Origin: a virus
Strand: one strand, 5' to 3'
Length of the DNA: 64,000 bases
IMG/VR virus record: IMGVR_UViG_3300018432_000004
Coordinates: 1 to 64,000 of that record
The notes beneath the pieces were generated by a model. The model was given only the letters and a program-made list of their open reading frames with translations. It had not been told where the DNA came from and searched no databases. Shown piece after piece: positions 24,811-31,823 of the stretch (the first letter of the stretch is position 1; every line of letters begins with the position of its first letter). Made by a program: the position numbers and the translations under genes.

Positions 24811-25476
24811 ATGCCGACCATCGTGAACGGCCGACCCCTCGGCGTCGCACAGAACGGCGTCTTCACCGAGGCGAACACAGACCCGATCCCCGGCGGACGG
24901 CTCTGGCCCGAGGCGGCGCTGACGTGGCTCGCGATGCGCGCCGAGTTCATCGCAGACGGCGGCAACCCCGACCACTTCCGGCCCGGCGGCCCGGCCTCGA
25001 GCGCCCGGTCGATCGGCCAGCAGCAGCACTTCTGGAGGAGCCAGCCGCCGCCCGCCGCCCGCCCGGGCACGAGCAACCACGGGTGGGCGATCGCCGTCGA
25101 CATCCCGTTCGCGGACGCGCAGGCGTGGCTCATGCGCAACTGCCAGCGCTTCGGGTGGTCGCACGACGAGGGCGCCCGCGTCGGCGAGGCGTGGCACTAC
25201 CGCTACGTCGGCGCGTCGCCGGCGCTGCTGCGCAAGCTCAAGCGCGACCCGCTCGCCGGCTACACCGCGAGCGAGAAGCGCTGGGTCAAGGAGTACGACC
25301 GCCTCAAGCGCGCGGACCGCGACGCAGCTCGCCGGCGCGTGCTCGTGCACGTCATGCGCGAGCAGCGCAAGCGCATCTGGAAGGCCGCGCAGCCGAAGGC
25401 GCGCGGCGGGGACGGGAAGGGCTGGACGAAGACGCGCCGGCGGCGCTACACGTCGCTGCAGGCGCGCACCACATAG
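24811..25476 (+). CDS. endolysin, M15/VanY-type peptidase with shared C-terminal domain
   Basis: A 221-residue endolysin. SNHGWAIAVDIP places H90 and D97 and GEAWHYRY places E126 and H129, the zinc ligands and catalytic Glu of M15 D-Ala-D-Ala or L-Ala-D-Glu peptidases (SxHxxGxAxD and ExWH). It would cut peptide stems or cross-links of peptidoglycan. From residue 146 to the end (starting DPLAGYTASEKRWVKEYDRL) the chain matches the C-terminal end of the lysozyme at 25882, so this is probably a separate cell-wall-targeting module. No signal peptide is present, so release would need a holin. Confidence 0.9.
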   Translation: MPTIVNGRPLGVAQNGVFTEANTDPIPGGRLWPEAALTWLAMRAEFIADGGNPDHFRPGGPASSARSIGQQQHFWRSQPPPAARPGTSNHGWAIAVDIPFADAQAWLMRNCQRFGWSHDEGARVGEAWHYRYVGASPALLRKLKRDPLAGYTASEKRWVKEYDRLKRADRDAARRRVLVHVMREQRKRIWKAAQPKARGGDGKGWTKTRRRRYTSLQARTT

Positions 25477-25498
25477 GCACCACAACGGAGGGCACCAC

Positions 25499-25885
25499 AT
25501 GCTGAAGGCATTCGCAGGCGCGCGGCCGGACATCACGCCGGCCCAAACCACGGCGATCATCGCGGCCGTCGCGCAGTTCCTTCGCGCGTTCGGGATCTAC
25601 GACGTGTCGCCCGAGCAGCAGGACGCGCTCAACGTCGCGTGCGGGCTGCTGCTCGCCGTCGTCCTGGGCGACGTCGGGATCCGCGCCGCCCGCAACTCCG
25701 CCGACGCGAAGCGCGACGTCGCCGCGCTGACCGCCGCGCCGCACCCGCCGATGAGCGACCCGCCCGAGGACCCCGAGCACGACGAGCTCATGGCCGAGGG
25801 AGAGGACCTCCCCGGCGACGCCGAGGAGTTCGCCGCGCAGCCCGACCAGGCGTCGCGCGTCACCCCCGACGAGCCGCCCGCATGA
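25499..25885 (+). CDS. holin-like small membrane protein
   Basis: This 128-residue protein lies between the two endolysins. It has hydrophobic segments (TTAIIAAVAQFLRAFGIYDV and VACGLLLAVVLGDVGIRAA), only the second of which is a clear membrane helix. The C-terminal half is acidic and Pro-rich and probably cytoplasmic. Size, charge and position fit a holin or antiholin that times endolysin release. The ATG has GGAGGG upstream. No other holin is seen within the lysis region. Confidence 0.6.
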   Translation: MLKAFAGARPDITPAQTTAIIAAVAQFLRAFGIYDVSPEQQDALNVACGLLLAVVLGDVGIRAARNSADAKRDVAALTAAPHPPMSDPPEDPEHDELMAEGEDLPGDAEEFAAQPDQASRVTPDEPPA

Positions 25886-26544
25886 ACCGCAAGCTCTCCG
25901 ACGCGGGCGCGCACCTGATCGAGTCCTTCGAGGGGTTCAGCTCCAAGCCCTACTGGGACGACGATGGCGGCGTCTGGACGATCGGGTTCGGCAGCACCAA
26001 GGGCGTTCGCAAGGACTCGCCGCACATCACGCGCCAGCAGGCCCACGACCGCCTCATGCGCGAGGTCGACGCGACGTACGGCGCCGCGATCAACGCCCTC
26101 GGGCTGCCGCTCTCGCAGCCGCAGTTCGACGCGCTGACGAGCTTCGTCTACAACGTCGGGCCGGGCGGCGTCGCGACCTCGACGGGCGTCGGCCGGGCGC
26201 TGCGCGCCCGCGACTGGCGGACGGCCGCGGACCGCCTGCTCGACTGGGACAAGGCGGGCGGGCGCCGCCTGCTCGGGCTCACCCGTCGCCGCCGGGCCGA
26301 GCGGGCGCTGTTCCTGCGCACGCCGGCGGTCGATCCGCTCGCGGGATACCGGGCCGACGAGAAGCGCTGGATCCGCGAGTACGACGAGCTCAAGCGCGAG
26401 AACCGCAACGAGCGCCGCCGCGAGGTTCTGCGCTCGGTGATGACGACGCGCCGCAAGGCGATCTGGACCGCCGGCGAGAAGGCCGGCTGGGACGTCGCCA
26501 AGCGCCGCCAGCGCTACCGCAGCCTGCTCGCTCGCACGACCTGA
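25882..26544 (+). CDS. endolysin, GH24 lysozyme with shared C-terminal domain
   Basis: A 220-residue lysozyme of the T4 (GH24) type that cleaves the glycan MurNAc-GlcNAc bond. LIESFEGFSSKPYWDDDG gives the catalytic Glu (E17) and the Asp region (D26-D28); TIGFGSTKG is the following strand, and QFDALTSFVYNVGPGG a conserved helix. From residue 151 (DPLAGYRADEKRWIREYDEL) to the end it repeats the C-terminal domain of the M15 endolysin at 24811, including IWTAGEKAGW and the final LLARTT. The ATG overlaps the previous stop. Confidence 0.9.
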   Translation: MNRKLSDAGAHLIESFEGFSSKPYWDDDGGVWTIGFGSTKGVRKDSPHITRQQAHDRLMREVDATYGAAINALGLPLSQPQFDALTSFVYNVGPGGVATSTGVGRALRARDWRTAADRLLDWDKAGGRRLLGLTRRRRAERALFLRTPAVDPLAGYRADEKRWIREYDELKRENRNERRREVLRSVMTTRRKAIWTAGEKAGWDVAKRRQRYRSLLARTT

Positions 26545-26584
26545 CCGCTCGGCGAAGCGTCCAGGTATCGGCGGTCTGCTGCTG

Positions 26585-26696
26585 TACGCTGACACGACGA
26601 CGACGCACGGTTCCTCCGGTGCAAGGGGTTGCTTCGGCAAGGCCCGCGTCGTCGTCTCCGGTACGCGCCGGTCCCGTCGCCTTCGGGCGGCGGGAC
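26585..26696 (+). ncRNA. candidate structured RNA in the 26545-26756 gap
   Basis: After a TACGCT -10 box (26585-26590), GACGACGACGC (26596-26606) pairs perfectly with GCGTCGTCGTC (26646-26656). The closed region has a TTGC-TTCG-GCAA hairpin (26629-26640) and a weaker CACGG/CCGGTG one, so it can form a branched junction. A CCGG/CCGG hairpin and a UUCG-capped terminator (26671-26696) follow. No reading frame of note fits. The fold is by eye only. Confidence 0.45.
26671..26696 (+). terminator. hairpin terminator with UUCG tetraloop
   Basis: GTCCCGTCGCC and GGCGGCGGGAC pair over 11 bp (one G-T) and are closed by a C(TTCG)G tetraloop. It ends the lysis unit or the candidate RNA. Confidence 0.7.
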
Positions 26697-26719
26697 TAGC
26701 GCCCGCAGGTTCCCCGCGC

Positions 26720-26739
26720 TACGGTTGCCAGCGGCAACC
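26720..26739 (+). promoter_or_regulatory. promoter and overlapping inverted repeat before recT
   Basis: TACGGT (26720-26725) is a -10 candidate. GGTTGCC (26723-26729) and GGCAACC (26733-26739) form a perfect 7-bp inverted repeat overlapping the -10 box and the transcription start, in the place of an operator or a 5' hairpin. GGAGGA precedes the ATG at 26757. Confidence 0.5.
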
Positions 26740-26756
26740 CACCACCGGAGGACCGC

Positions 26757-27950
26757 ATGCCCCCGAAGAACGCCGCCAAGACGCCGCCCGCTCAACGCGC
26801 CGCCCGCCCGAAGGCGAAGCCGAAGCCGAGGCCGCAGAGCGCGGCCGTCCCGCGCCGGAGCGGCGGCGCCGCTCGCCGACCGCCGGGCCGTGCCCGGCAG
26901 CTCCCCCCGCTGACGGCCGACCTCGTCGAGCACTTCGGCGGGCAGGACCGCGTCGACCTGATCGTCTCGGAGTGCGTGCCGCCCGACGCGACCGCTGGCG
27001 ACGTGCTGCGGCTGCTGCTCGAGGCGCGCCGCCTTCGAGCCGACCCGCTGCGCCACGACGTCTACCTCGCGCGCGGCAGCTCCCGCGACGGCGCCGGCGT
27101 CGAGTACTCCGTCGCCGCTAGGCGCGACGCCCTGCTCGCGTTCGCCGAGCGCCAGGACGACTTCGAGGGCTTCGAGGCGGAGGCCGTCTACAAGGGCGAC
27201 ACGTTCGGCCGAGCCGAGCCGATCGCCGACGGCGACACGCTGCGCAAGCGCGCCGGCGTCACGCACACGACCGTCGGCGTGCCCGAGGACGCCGAGCGGC
27301 CCGTCGCCGCGTGGTGCATCGTCGCGCGCCGCAACCGGCCGCCCGTCGTCTTCGTCGCTCGAGCGGCCGAGTACATGGCCGCCGCCGACTTCGACGCGCT
27401 CGACCCCGACGACCCTCGCAAGCGCTACCCCGACCGCTGGCTCGTCAAGGTCGCGATGTGCTGGCCGCTGCGGATGGCCTTCGGCCTCAACGACGTCGTC
27501 GGCGCCGAGGAGCTGACGAAGCGCCCCGACCCGCTGCCCGACCTCGGCGAGCGCGCGGCACCCGCGATCTTCAAGGAGGGCCCGGTGGACGACCTCGACG
27601 CACGCATCCTCGACGCCTACACGCAGGCGCAGGCCCTCGACGCGCTGCTGTGGCCGCCCGCGAAGGTCAGCGCCCGCCTCGCTAGCGCCCGCGCGAAGGC
27701 CGCCGAGACGGGCGGCGATCCCGCGACGTTCGATGCTCTGCGCGACGAGCTCGCCGCAGAGATCGAGGTCGCCGTCGCCGCCGAGACCGCGCGCCGGCGC
27801 GACCCGCACGCGAACCGCCGGCGCCTCGCGGAGCTGCGCGCGTTCGACGCGTCGACGCTCGACGAGGACGACCTGCGCGGCTACCGCACGGAGCTGGCAG
27901 CGGTCGAGGCGATGGTCCAGGCTGACGAAGCCTCGGCGGCCACGGCGTAG
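26757..27950 (+). CDS. recT: RecT-family single-strand annealing protein
   Basis: A 397-residue RecT/Bet-type recombinase that anneals complementary single strands during phage recombination. After a basic Pro/Arg-rich N-terminal extension (~55 residues) comes the family core: LLLEARRLRADPLRHDVYLA, EYSVAARRDALLAFAERQDD, FEGFEAEAVYKGD, RPVAAWCIVARRNRPPVVFV, and KRYPDRWLVKVAMCWPLRMA with FGLNDVVGAEE. The C-terminal part is helical and acidic. A RecB/Cas4-like nuclease follows three genes later, giving the expected nuclease-annealase pair. The extended N-terminus is unusual. Confidence 0.85.
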   Translation: MPPKNAAKTPPAQRAARPKAKPKPRPQSAAVPRRSGGAARRPPGRARQLPPLTADLVEHFGGQDRVDLIVSECVPPDATAGDVLRLLLEARRLRADPLRHDVYLARGSSRDGAGVEYSVAARRDALLAFAERQDDFEGFEAEAVYKGDTFGRAEPIADGDTLRKRAGVTHTTVGVPEDAERPVAAWCIVARRNRPPVVFVARAAEYMAAADFDALDPDDPRKRYPDRWLVKVAMCWPLRMAFGLNDVVGAEELTKRPDPLPDLGERAAPAIFKEGPVDDLDARILDAYTQAQALDALLWPPAKVSARLASARAKAAETGGDPATFDALRDELAAEIEVAVAAETARRRDPHANRRRLAELRAFDASTLDEDDLRGYRTELAAVEAMVQADEASAATA

Positions 27951-27953
27951 AGT
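27948..27953 (+). promoter_or_regulatory. -10 box (TAGAGT) overlapping the recT stop
   Basis: TAGAGT includes the recT stop codon (TAG) and ends 7 bases before the ATG at 27961, the same spacing as in other leaderless starts of this genome. Confidence 0.45.
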
Positions 27954-27960
27954 CGCCGCC

Positions 27961-28038
27961 ATGCAACCCCTGCGCCGTGCGCTAGCGGCTCGTCGTGTGT
28001 GCTCGACCATCGCAGCGCGTCGAAAGCGCTCGTCGTGA
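27961..28038 (+). CDS. leaderless 25-aa leader peptide
   Basis: A 25-codon reading frame starts at ATG 27961 seven bases after a TAGAGT box and ends with a TGA that overlaps the GTG of the next gene (GTGA at 28035). It encodes a short, strongly basic peptide (MQPLRRALAARRVCSTIAAR...). Being short and leaderless, it may mainly serve to bring ribosomes to the next gene. Evidence is position and coupling only. Confidence 0.4.
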   Translation: MQPLRRALAARRVCSTIAARRKRSS

Positions 28039-28232
28039 GCAGGCGGCGTCCGGCGCGCTGTACGAAGGTCCGATATGGCAGCGTCGCGACGGCGAATGAG
28101 GCGCTTGACCGCATCGACGCCCAGCGACCTCGCACCGGCAAGCTTCCCGTGCGGGCGTACCAGTGCCCGGTCTGCAAGGGGTGGCATCTGACCTCATCCG
28201 TCACTGGTTACGAGCGGCGGCGGGCGTCATGA
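28035..28232 (+). CDS. small zinc-binding protein, 65 aa
   Basis: From GTG 28035 this is a 65-residue basic protein with VRYGSVATANEALDRIDAQR and YQCPVCKGWHLTS, a CPxC-x3-H type site likely to hold zinc. Similar short YxCPxCxGWHLTS proteins are common in phages and actinobacteria, without known function. An upstream GTG at 27999 is possible, but the overlap with the 25-codon frame favours 28035. The TGA overlaps the next ATG. Confidence 0.6.
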   Translation: MSRRRPARCTKVRYGSVATANEALDRIDAQRPRTGKLPVRAYQCPVCKGWHLTSSVTGYERRRAS

Positions 28233-28393
28233 CGTGCCTGCTCACGATCCTGCTCGTCGCGTTCTTCGTGGCCTTGTTCTTTCTCGGCGAGTGCATCCTC
28301 AGCGGTGGGGGCGGTCATCCACCCCCGCGCAACCCTCCGCCGCCAAGGGGCCACATTCCGCCGCCTCCGCCTCCGCCACGGAAGGACGACTAG
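28229..28393 (+). CDS. small membrane protein with poly-proline tail, 54 aa
   Basis: This protein of 54 residues has one membrane helix (TCLLTILLVAFFVALFFLGE) and a tail of almost only Pro, Gly, His and Arg (PPPRNPPPPRGHIPPPPPPP). The ATG overlaps the preceding stop by 4 bases. It is adjacent to the nuclease gene. Function unknown. Confidence 0.6.
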   Translation: MTCLLTILLVAFFVALFFLGECILSGGGGHPPPRNPPPPRGHIPPPPPPPRKDD

Positions 28394-29779
28394 ATGTCTG
28401 CTTTGCAACGGGACGAACGGCCGGCGGTTCCGTACCCGACGGCGCTGCTGCACTTCCCGGTGCTGCGCCAGTCGACGCTCGCCGGCTTCGCGGACTGCCA
28501 GCTCGCCGCAGGCTTCGGTCTGCGGATGGCGATCCCGAAGCCGGGGACGCAGGCGCTCCACACGAGCGGCTTCACGACGCACCGCCAGGCCGCGGGCCGG
28601 TTGATCCACGCGACGATCGCCGCGGCGCTCCGCCACATGGTCGAGCGGACCGAGGAGGCGATCGCGCCCGAGATCGTCCTCGACCTGTGGGACCGCGTCG
28701 TGCGCCAGGCCGACGCGCCCGTCGAGGACACGTTCGCGCTCCCCGCGCACGAGGACGCGCTCGCGCGCCGAACGCTGCGCAAGTGGGCGCGCGACAACTC
28801 GTTCACGATCGCCGAGATATACGGCGTCGAGGAGCGGCTGCAGGCCGTCATCACGTACCCCGACGGAGCGGGCGGCGTCGTCGAGCGGACGCTGACCGGC
28901 CAGCTCGACCTCCTGCTCGTCGACCCGAGCGGCGCGCACGCGACCGTGCCCGACTGGAAGGACACGTGGAAGCTCCCGACGAAGAAGGGCGCCGAAGCTG
29001 ACCTCGACGACTTCGACGACGAGGCGGAGGACGTCGGCGACGACACGCTCAGCCTCGAGGGCTACTTCCAGCAGCGCTTCTACGCGCTGCTGATCTTCCT
29101 CTGCCTGCCCGCCGTGCAGTCGGTCACGCTGCGCGAGTTCTACGTCCGGCGGTCCAAGCCGCGCGAGGCGACGATCTGGCGGCACGAGCTGCCGAACCTC
29201 GTCGCGTACTTCTCGGCGACGGCGGAGCGCTTCGACCGCTGCTACGAGACGGCGATCATCACGCGCCGCGGCCGCGTGCGCCGGCGCGTCCTCGCGACCG
29301 TCGCGCAGTGGGGCGAGCCGAGCCCCGGCGCGCACTGCTCCTACTGCCCCGGCGCGATGGACTGCCCCGTCCCGCCCGAGGCGCGCGAGGCCGGGATGAT
29401 CACCTCGCCGGCGGAGGCGCAAACCATCGCCGGGATCCTCATCCGCGCCAAGCGCGTCGTCAAGATGACCGAGGCGAGCCTGCGCACCTGGGCGGACCGC
29501 GAGGGCCCGGTCCGCGTGAAGGACGCGAAGCGCGACCGCTTCTTTGGCTACGTCGAGGCCGAGCGCGTCGAGCGGCCCTCGCTCAAGAAGCTCAACGAGG
29601 CGATGCTCGCCGGACGCGATCCCCGCACGCTCTACCGGGCGAAGACGCATACCCGGTTCGCCGACTTCAGCCCCGACGATCAGGTCAACCGCGAGATCAG
29701 CGACGAGGACACCGTCGCGATGTTTGAGGCCGCGGTCGAGCAGGCGAAGGCGAAGCGGCGTCGAAGGTCGGCGGCGTGA
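28394..29779 (+). CDS. PD-(D/E)XK nuclease, RecB/Cas4-like
   Basis: A 461-residue nuclease of the PD-(D/E)XK class. TGQLDLLLVD near residue 170 supplies the metal-binding Asp and VPDWKDTWK near 187 the D-x-K type motif (Asp then Lys); EGYFQQRFYALLIFLCLPAV is the usual helix that follows. HCSYCPGAMDC near residue 314 with an early CQL cysteine resembles the four-cysteine cluster (Fe-S) of Cas4/AddB-type nucleases. It would resect DNA ends for RecT. It begins at the ATG immediately after the previous stop. Confidence 0.85.
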   Translation: MSALQRDERPAVPYPTALLHFPVLRQSTLAGFADCQLAAGFGLRMAIPKPGTQALHTSGFTTHRQAAGRLIHATIAAALRHMVERTEEAIAPEIVLDLWDRVVRQADAPVEDTFALPAHEDALARRTLRKWARDNSFTIAEIYGVEERLQAVITYPDGAGGVVERTLTGQLDLLLVDPSGAHATVPDWKDTWKLPTKKGAEADLDDFDDEAEDVGDDTLSLEGYFQQRFYALLIFLCLPAVQSVTLREFYVRRSKPREATIWRHELPNLVAYFSATAERFDRCYETAIITRRGRVRRRVLATVAQWGEPSPGAHCSYCPGAMDCPVPPEAREAGMITSPAEAQTIAGILIRAKRVVKMTEASLRTWADREGPVRVKDAKRDRFFGYVEAERVERPSLKKLNEAMLAGRDPRTLYRAKTHTRFADFSPDDQVNREISDEDTVAMFEAAVEQAKAKRRRRSAA

Positions 29780-30285
29780 AGCGCGGGAAGGGCCTATCGC
29801 ACGATCCGGCGCGCGCCGCTGAGCGCCGCCAGCGCCGCGAGGCGCGCAGGGCAGCCGAACCCCCACGCCCAGAGGACGCAGCCCGAGAGGCGCGCCGCGC
29901 GGCACGCGAGGCGCCCCAATCCGCGACCGACCACGACCGCGACGGCGCCCGCGAGTGGAACCGGGCGGCTCGGCGCGCCGGCTGCGCCATGTGCCGCCAC
30001 CGCCCGCCGGCGGCGTGGGTCCGCCGCGAGCGCGCCGCCGACCTCGCCCGCATAGACGGCCACCACTGCATCCCGAAGCAGGACCTCAAGCGCTGGGGGC
30101 TGTTCTCGCGGCTGTGGGACCTCGCGAACATGCTGCCGCTCTGCCGCTACCACCACTTCCGCCACGAGGACGCGTACGAGCGCGTCCCGCGCGAGCTGCT
30201 GCCGCCCGAGGCGTTCGCGTTCGCCGACGAGATCGGCGCCCGGTACGTGCTCGAGGACGACCGCGTCTACCCCGTGGCGGCGTGA
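29776..30285 (+). CDS. HNH endonuclease-like protein
   Basis: A 169-residue protein with a highly charged N-terminal half (Arg, Ala, Glu) and a C-terminal HNH-type fold: CAMCRHRPP, then DGHHCIPKQDLKRWG, ANMLPLCRYHHFRHE. The two histidines, the Asn and the last HH fit a beta-beta-alpha metal finger with paired cysteines. Such proteins can act in phage packaging or recombination or as homing-type nucleases. GTG start overlapping the nuclease stop by 4 bases. Confidence 0.75.
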   Translation: MKRGKGLSHDPARAAERRQRREARRAAEPPRPEDAAREARRAAREAPQSATDHDRDGAREWNRAARRAGCAMCRHRPPAAWVRRERAADLARIDGHHCIPKQDLKRWGLFSRLWDLANMLPLCRYHHFRHEDAYERVPRELLPPEAFAFADEIGARYVLEDDRVYPVAA

Positions 30286-30316
30286 GCGGCGCCGGAACTT
30301 GCCGCAGGGTGCGGGG

Positions 30317-30343
30317 CGACGCTCGCAGCTTGAGCGCGCGTCG
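30317..30343 (+). terminator. hairpin in the 30286-30419 gap, possible terminator
   Basis: CGACGCTCGC and GCGCGCGTCG pair at 9 of 10 positions around a 7-base loop. The rest of the gap has no convincing promoter. Confidence 0.4.
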
Positions 30344-30419
30344 TGCTACGACCGGACTACCTGACCGCTCGGCGCCGGGGACGCCGACGGCCGAACACTG
30401 ACTCCCCGCTGGAGGTCGC

Positions 30420-30896
30420 ATGGCAGACGACGAAAGCAAGTCGATTCGAGAGATGGCCGAGGCCGACGCCGACGCCGCAGACGACGCCGAGCTGTTCCCC
30501 CTCGGCTCGCTCGAGGGCGACGAGACGACGCTCGCCCAGCTCATCAAGCCCGGCCATACCGTCGAGGTGACGGTCTCGATGGGCACCGCCGAGGTGCCGT
30601 CGCCTCGCGGCGGCCTGCTCGACCCCGCCAACGAGGGGATGGTGCTCGTCACGTTCGAGGTCGCCGGCTACACGCCGGTGCCGGTGCGCAGGGGCGATCG
30701 CGTCAGCGGCAAGGAGATCACCGGCTGGAAGCTCCGGCAGAACCTCCGCCCGATCCACGTCGAACGGGTGCAGGGCGAGGCCGGCGCGATCGAGGCGGCG
30801 TTCGCCGACCTGCTGCGCGCCGACGAGGCCGCGGCCTCGTCGCTGCTCGACCGGATGCGCGACCGCGCAGACAAGGCGCTCGGCGCCCCCGTCTGA
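30420..30896 (+). CDS. hypothetical protein, 158 aa
   Basis: This 158-residue acidic protein is not recognised. It has an Asp-rich start (EADADAADDAELFPLGSLEG), a beta-rich middle (VEVTVSMGTAEVPSPRG, VLVTFEVAGYTPVPVRRGDR, ITGWKLRQNLRPIHVERVQG) and a C-terminal helix. GGAGGT upstream of the ATG. It lies between the recombination and replication genes and may be a small accessory of either. Confidence 0.6.
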   Translation: MADDESKSIREMAEADADAADDAELFPLGSLEGDETTLAQLIKPGHTVEVTVSMGTAEVPSPRGGLLDPANEGMVLVTFEVAGYTPVPVRRGDRVSGKEITGWKLRQNLRPIHVERVQGEAGAIEAAFADLLRADEAAASSLLDRMRDRADKALGAPV

Positions 30897-30907
30897 TCGC
30901 AGAAGCA

Positions 30908-30939
30908 CGAACGGCGCCGGGGAGGGCGCCGCTCGTTCG
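30908..30939 (+). terminator. GC hairpin, probable terminator
   Basis: CGAAC pairs with GTTCG and GGCGCC with GGCGCC, with a short bulge. It follows the 158-residue gene and ends the recombination unit. Confidence 0.5.
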
Positions 30940-30949
30940 GAGAAGCCAC

Positions 30950-31018
30950 ATGACTATGGCCCGCCGGACTGTATTACGTCCGGCGGGCGGAAAAGGAGAG
31001 CCCGATGGATCCACCTAA
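30950..31018 (+). CDS. possible 22-aa leader ORF spanning a hairpin
   Basis: ATG 30950 with GGAGAAG upstream opens 22 codons (MTMARRTVLRPAGGKGEPDG...), ending inside the start of the next gene. It is read across the hairpin at 30959-30988. It could be a regulatory leader that opens the hairpin when translated. There is no support beyond the ribosome site and position. Confidence 0.3.
   Translation: MTMARRTVLRPAGGKGEPDGST
30959..30988 (+). promoter_or_regulatory. perfect inverted repeat before the replication genes
   Basis: GCCCGCCGGAC and GTCCGGCGGGC form a perfect 11-bp stem around TGTATTAC, directly before the AAAAGGAG ribosome site of the gene at 31005. It could be an operator, an attenuator or a leader hairpin. 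Confidence 0.5.
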
Positions 31019-31823
31019 GCCGCCCGACCCGTGGGCGTTTCAGCGCTGGGCGTTCGCGACGACCGTCGGCAATCCGGTCCGCAAGGCCGTGCTGTCGATG
31101 CTGGCGATGATGGCCGACAGCTCGAGCGGTAGATGCGAAGCCAAGCAGGCGACGCTCGCCGCGGGCGTCGAGGCCGGCGAGCGCGCCGTGCGCGGGCACC
31201 TTCGAGCGCTTGAGCAGGCCGAGGTCATCGCACGGAGGCCGCAGCGCCGGCTGGACGGCAGCCGCCGCGGGGATGAGTTTCTGCTGCTGGCGCCCTGGAT
31301 CACCGAGTGGCCCGACGGCGAGACGATCATGCGGCACGAGGTGCCGCATGATCCACCCGGCACGGATCGACCGGGCCACCCGGCACAGATCGACCCCGCA
31401 GTAACGACCTCTTCTCCGAACGGCCACGCTAAGGCGTCTGGAGGCGCGCGCCCGGACGCGTTTCCCGACGACCTGCCCGAGGCGCTGCACGAGCCCGCGG
31501 TCGCCGCCGGGCGGATCCTCAAGGGCGTCGCCGTCGAGCGCGGCCAGGCGAAGCCCGTCACCCGCCTCACCGTCGGCCACGCGGTGCTGACGTACCCCGA
31601 CCGCGACCACGTGCAGGTCGCCCGAGAGGTCGAGGCGTGGATGCTGCACGGCCGCGGGGCGCAGCGGTCCTGCCGCGACGTCGTCGCTCGCTTCCGCAAC
31701 TTCCTGAGCAACGCCGAGCCGCGGCCAGGCCCACCGATCGCCGGTTCCGCCGCGCCGCGCGGCGCACCGTCCACCGGATCGGGCAGACTTCGGGCTATGG
31801 CTGCCGAACTGCGAGACGAGTAG
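31005..31823 (+). CDS. winged-helix replication initiator-like protein
   Basis: A 272-residue protein with an N-terminal winged helix-turn-helix region (FATTVGNPVRKAVLSMLAMM, CEAKQATLAAGVEAGERAVR, GHLRALEQAEVIARRP), as in phage replisome organisers and DnaD-type proteins. The rest is helical with a Pro-rich linker and a C-terminal part (PDRDHVQVAREVEAWMLHGR, SCRDVVARFRNFLSNAEPRP) compatible with DnaD/DnaB_2-like domain ends. It would bind DNA at an origin and load helicase. The GGAG site and a palindrome precede it. Role inferred from domains and from the recombination neighbours. Confidence 0.6.
   Translation: MDPPKPPDPWAFQRWAFATTVGNPVRKAVLSMLAMMADSSSGRCEAKQATLAAGVEAGERAVRGHLRALEQAEVIARRPQRRLDGSRRGDEFLLLAPWITEWPDGETIMRHEVPHDPPGTDRPGHPAQIDPAVTTSSPNGHAKASGGARPDAFPDDLPEALHEPAVAAGRILKGVAVERGQAKPVTRLTVGHAVLTYPDRDHVQVAREVEAWMLHGRGAQRSCRDVVARFRNFLSNAEPRPGPPIAGSAAPRGAPSTGSGRLRAMAAELRDE

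Noticed and set aside
26596-26656. A tRNA gene in the 26.6 kb gap
   Set aside because: The 11-bp helix is too long for an acceptor stem, there is no T-loop GTTCRA sequence at the right place and no CCA-like end or anticodon arm.
28394-29779. Cas4 of a CRISPR system
   Set aside because: The nuclease resembles Cas4/RecB, but it is next to recT and no other cas gene or array is present, so a recombination nuclease is the simpler call.
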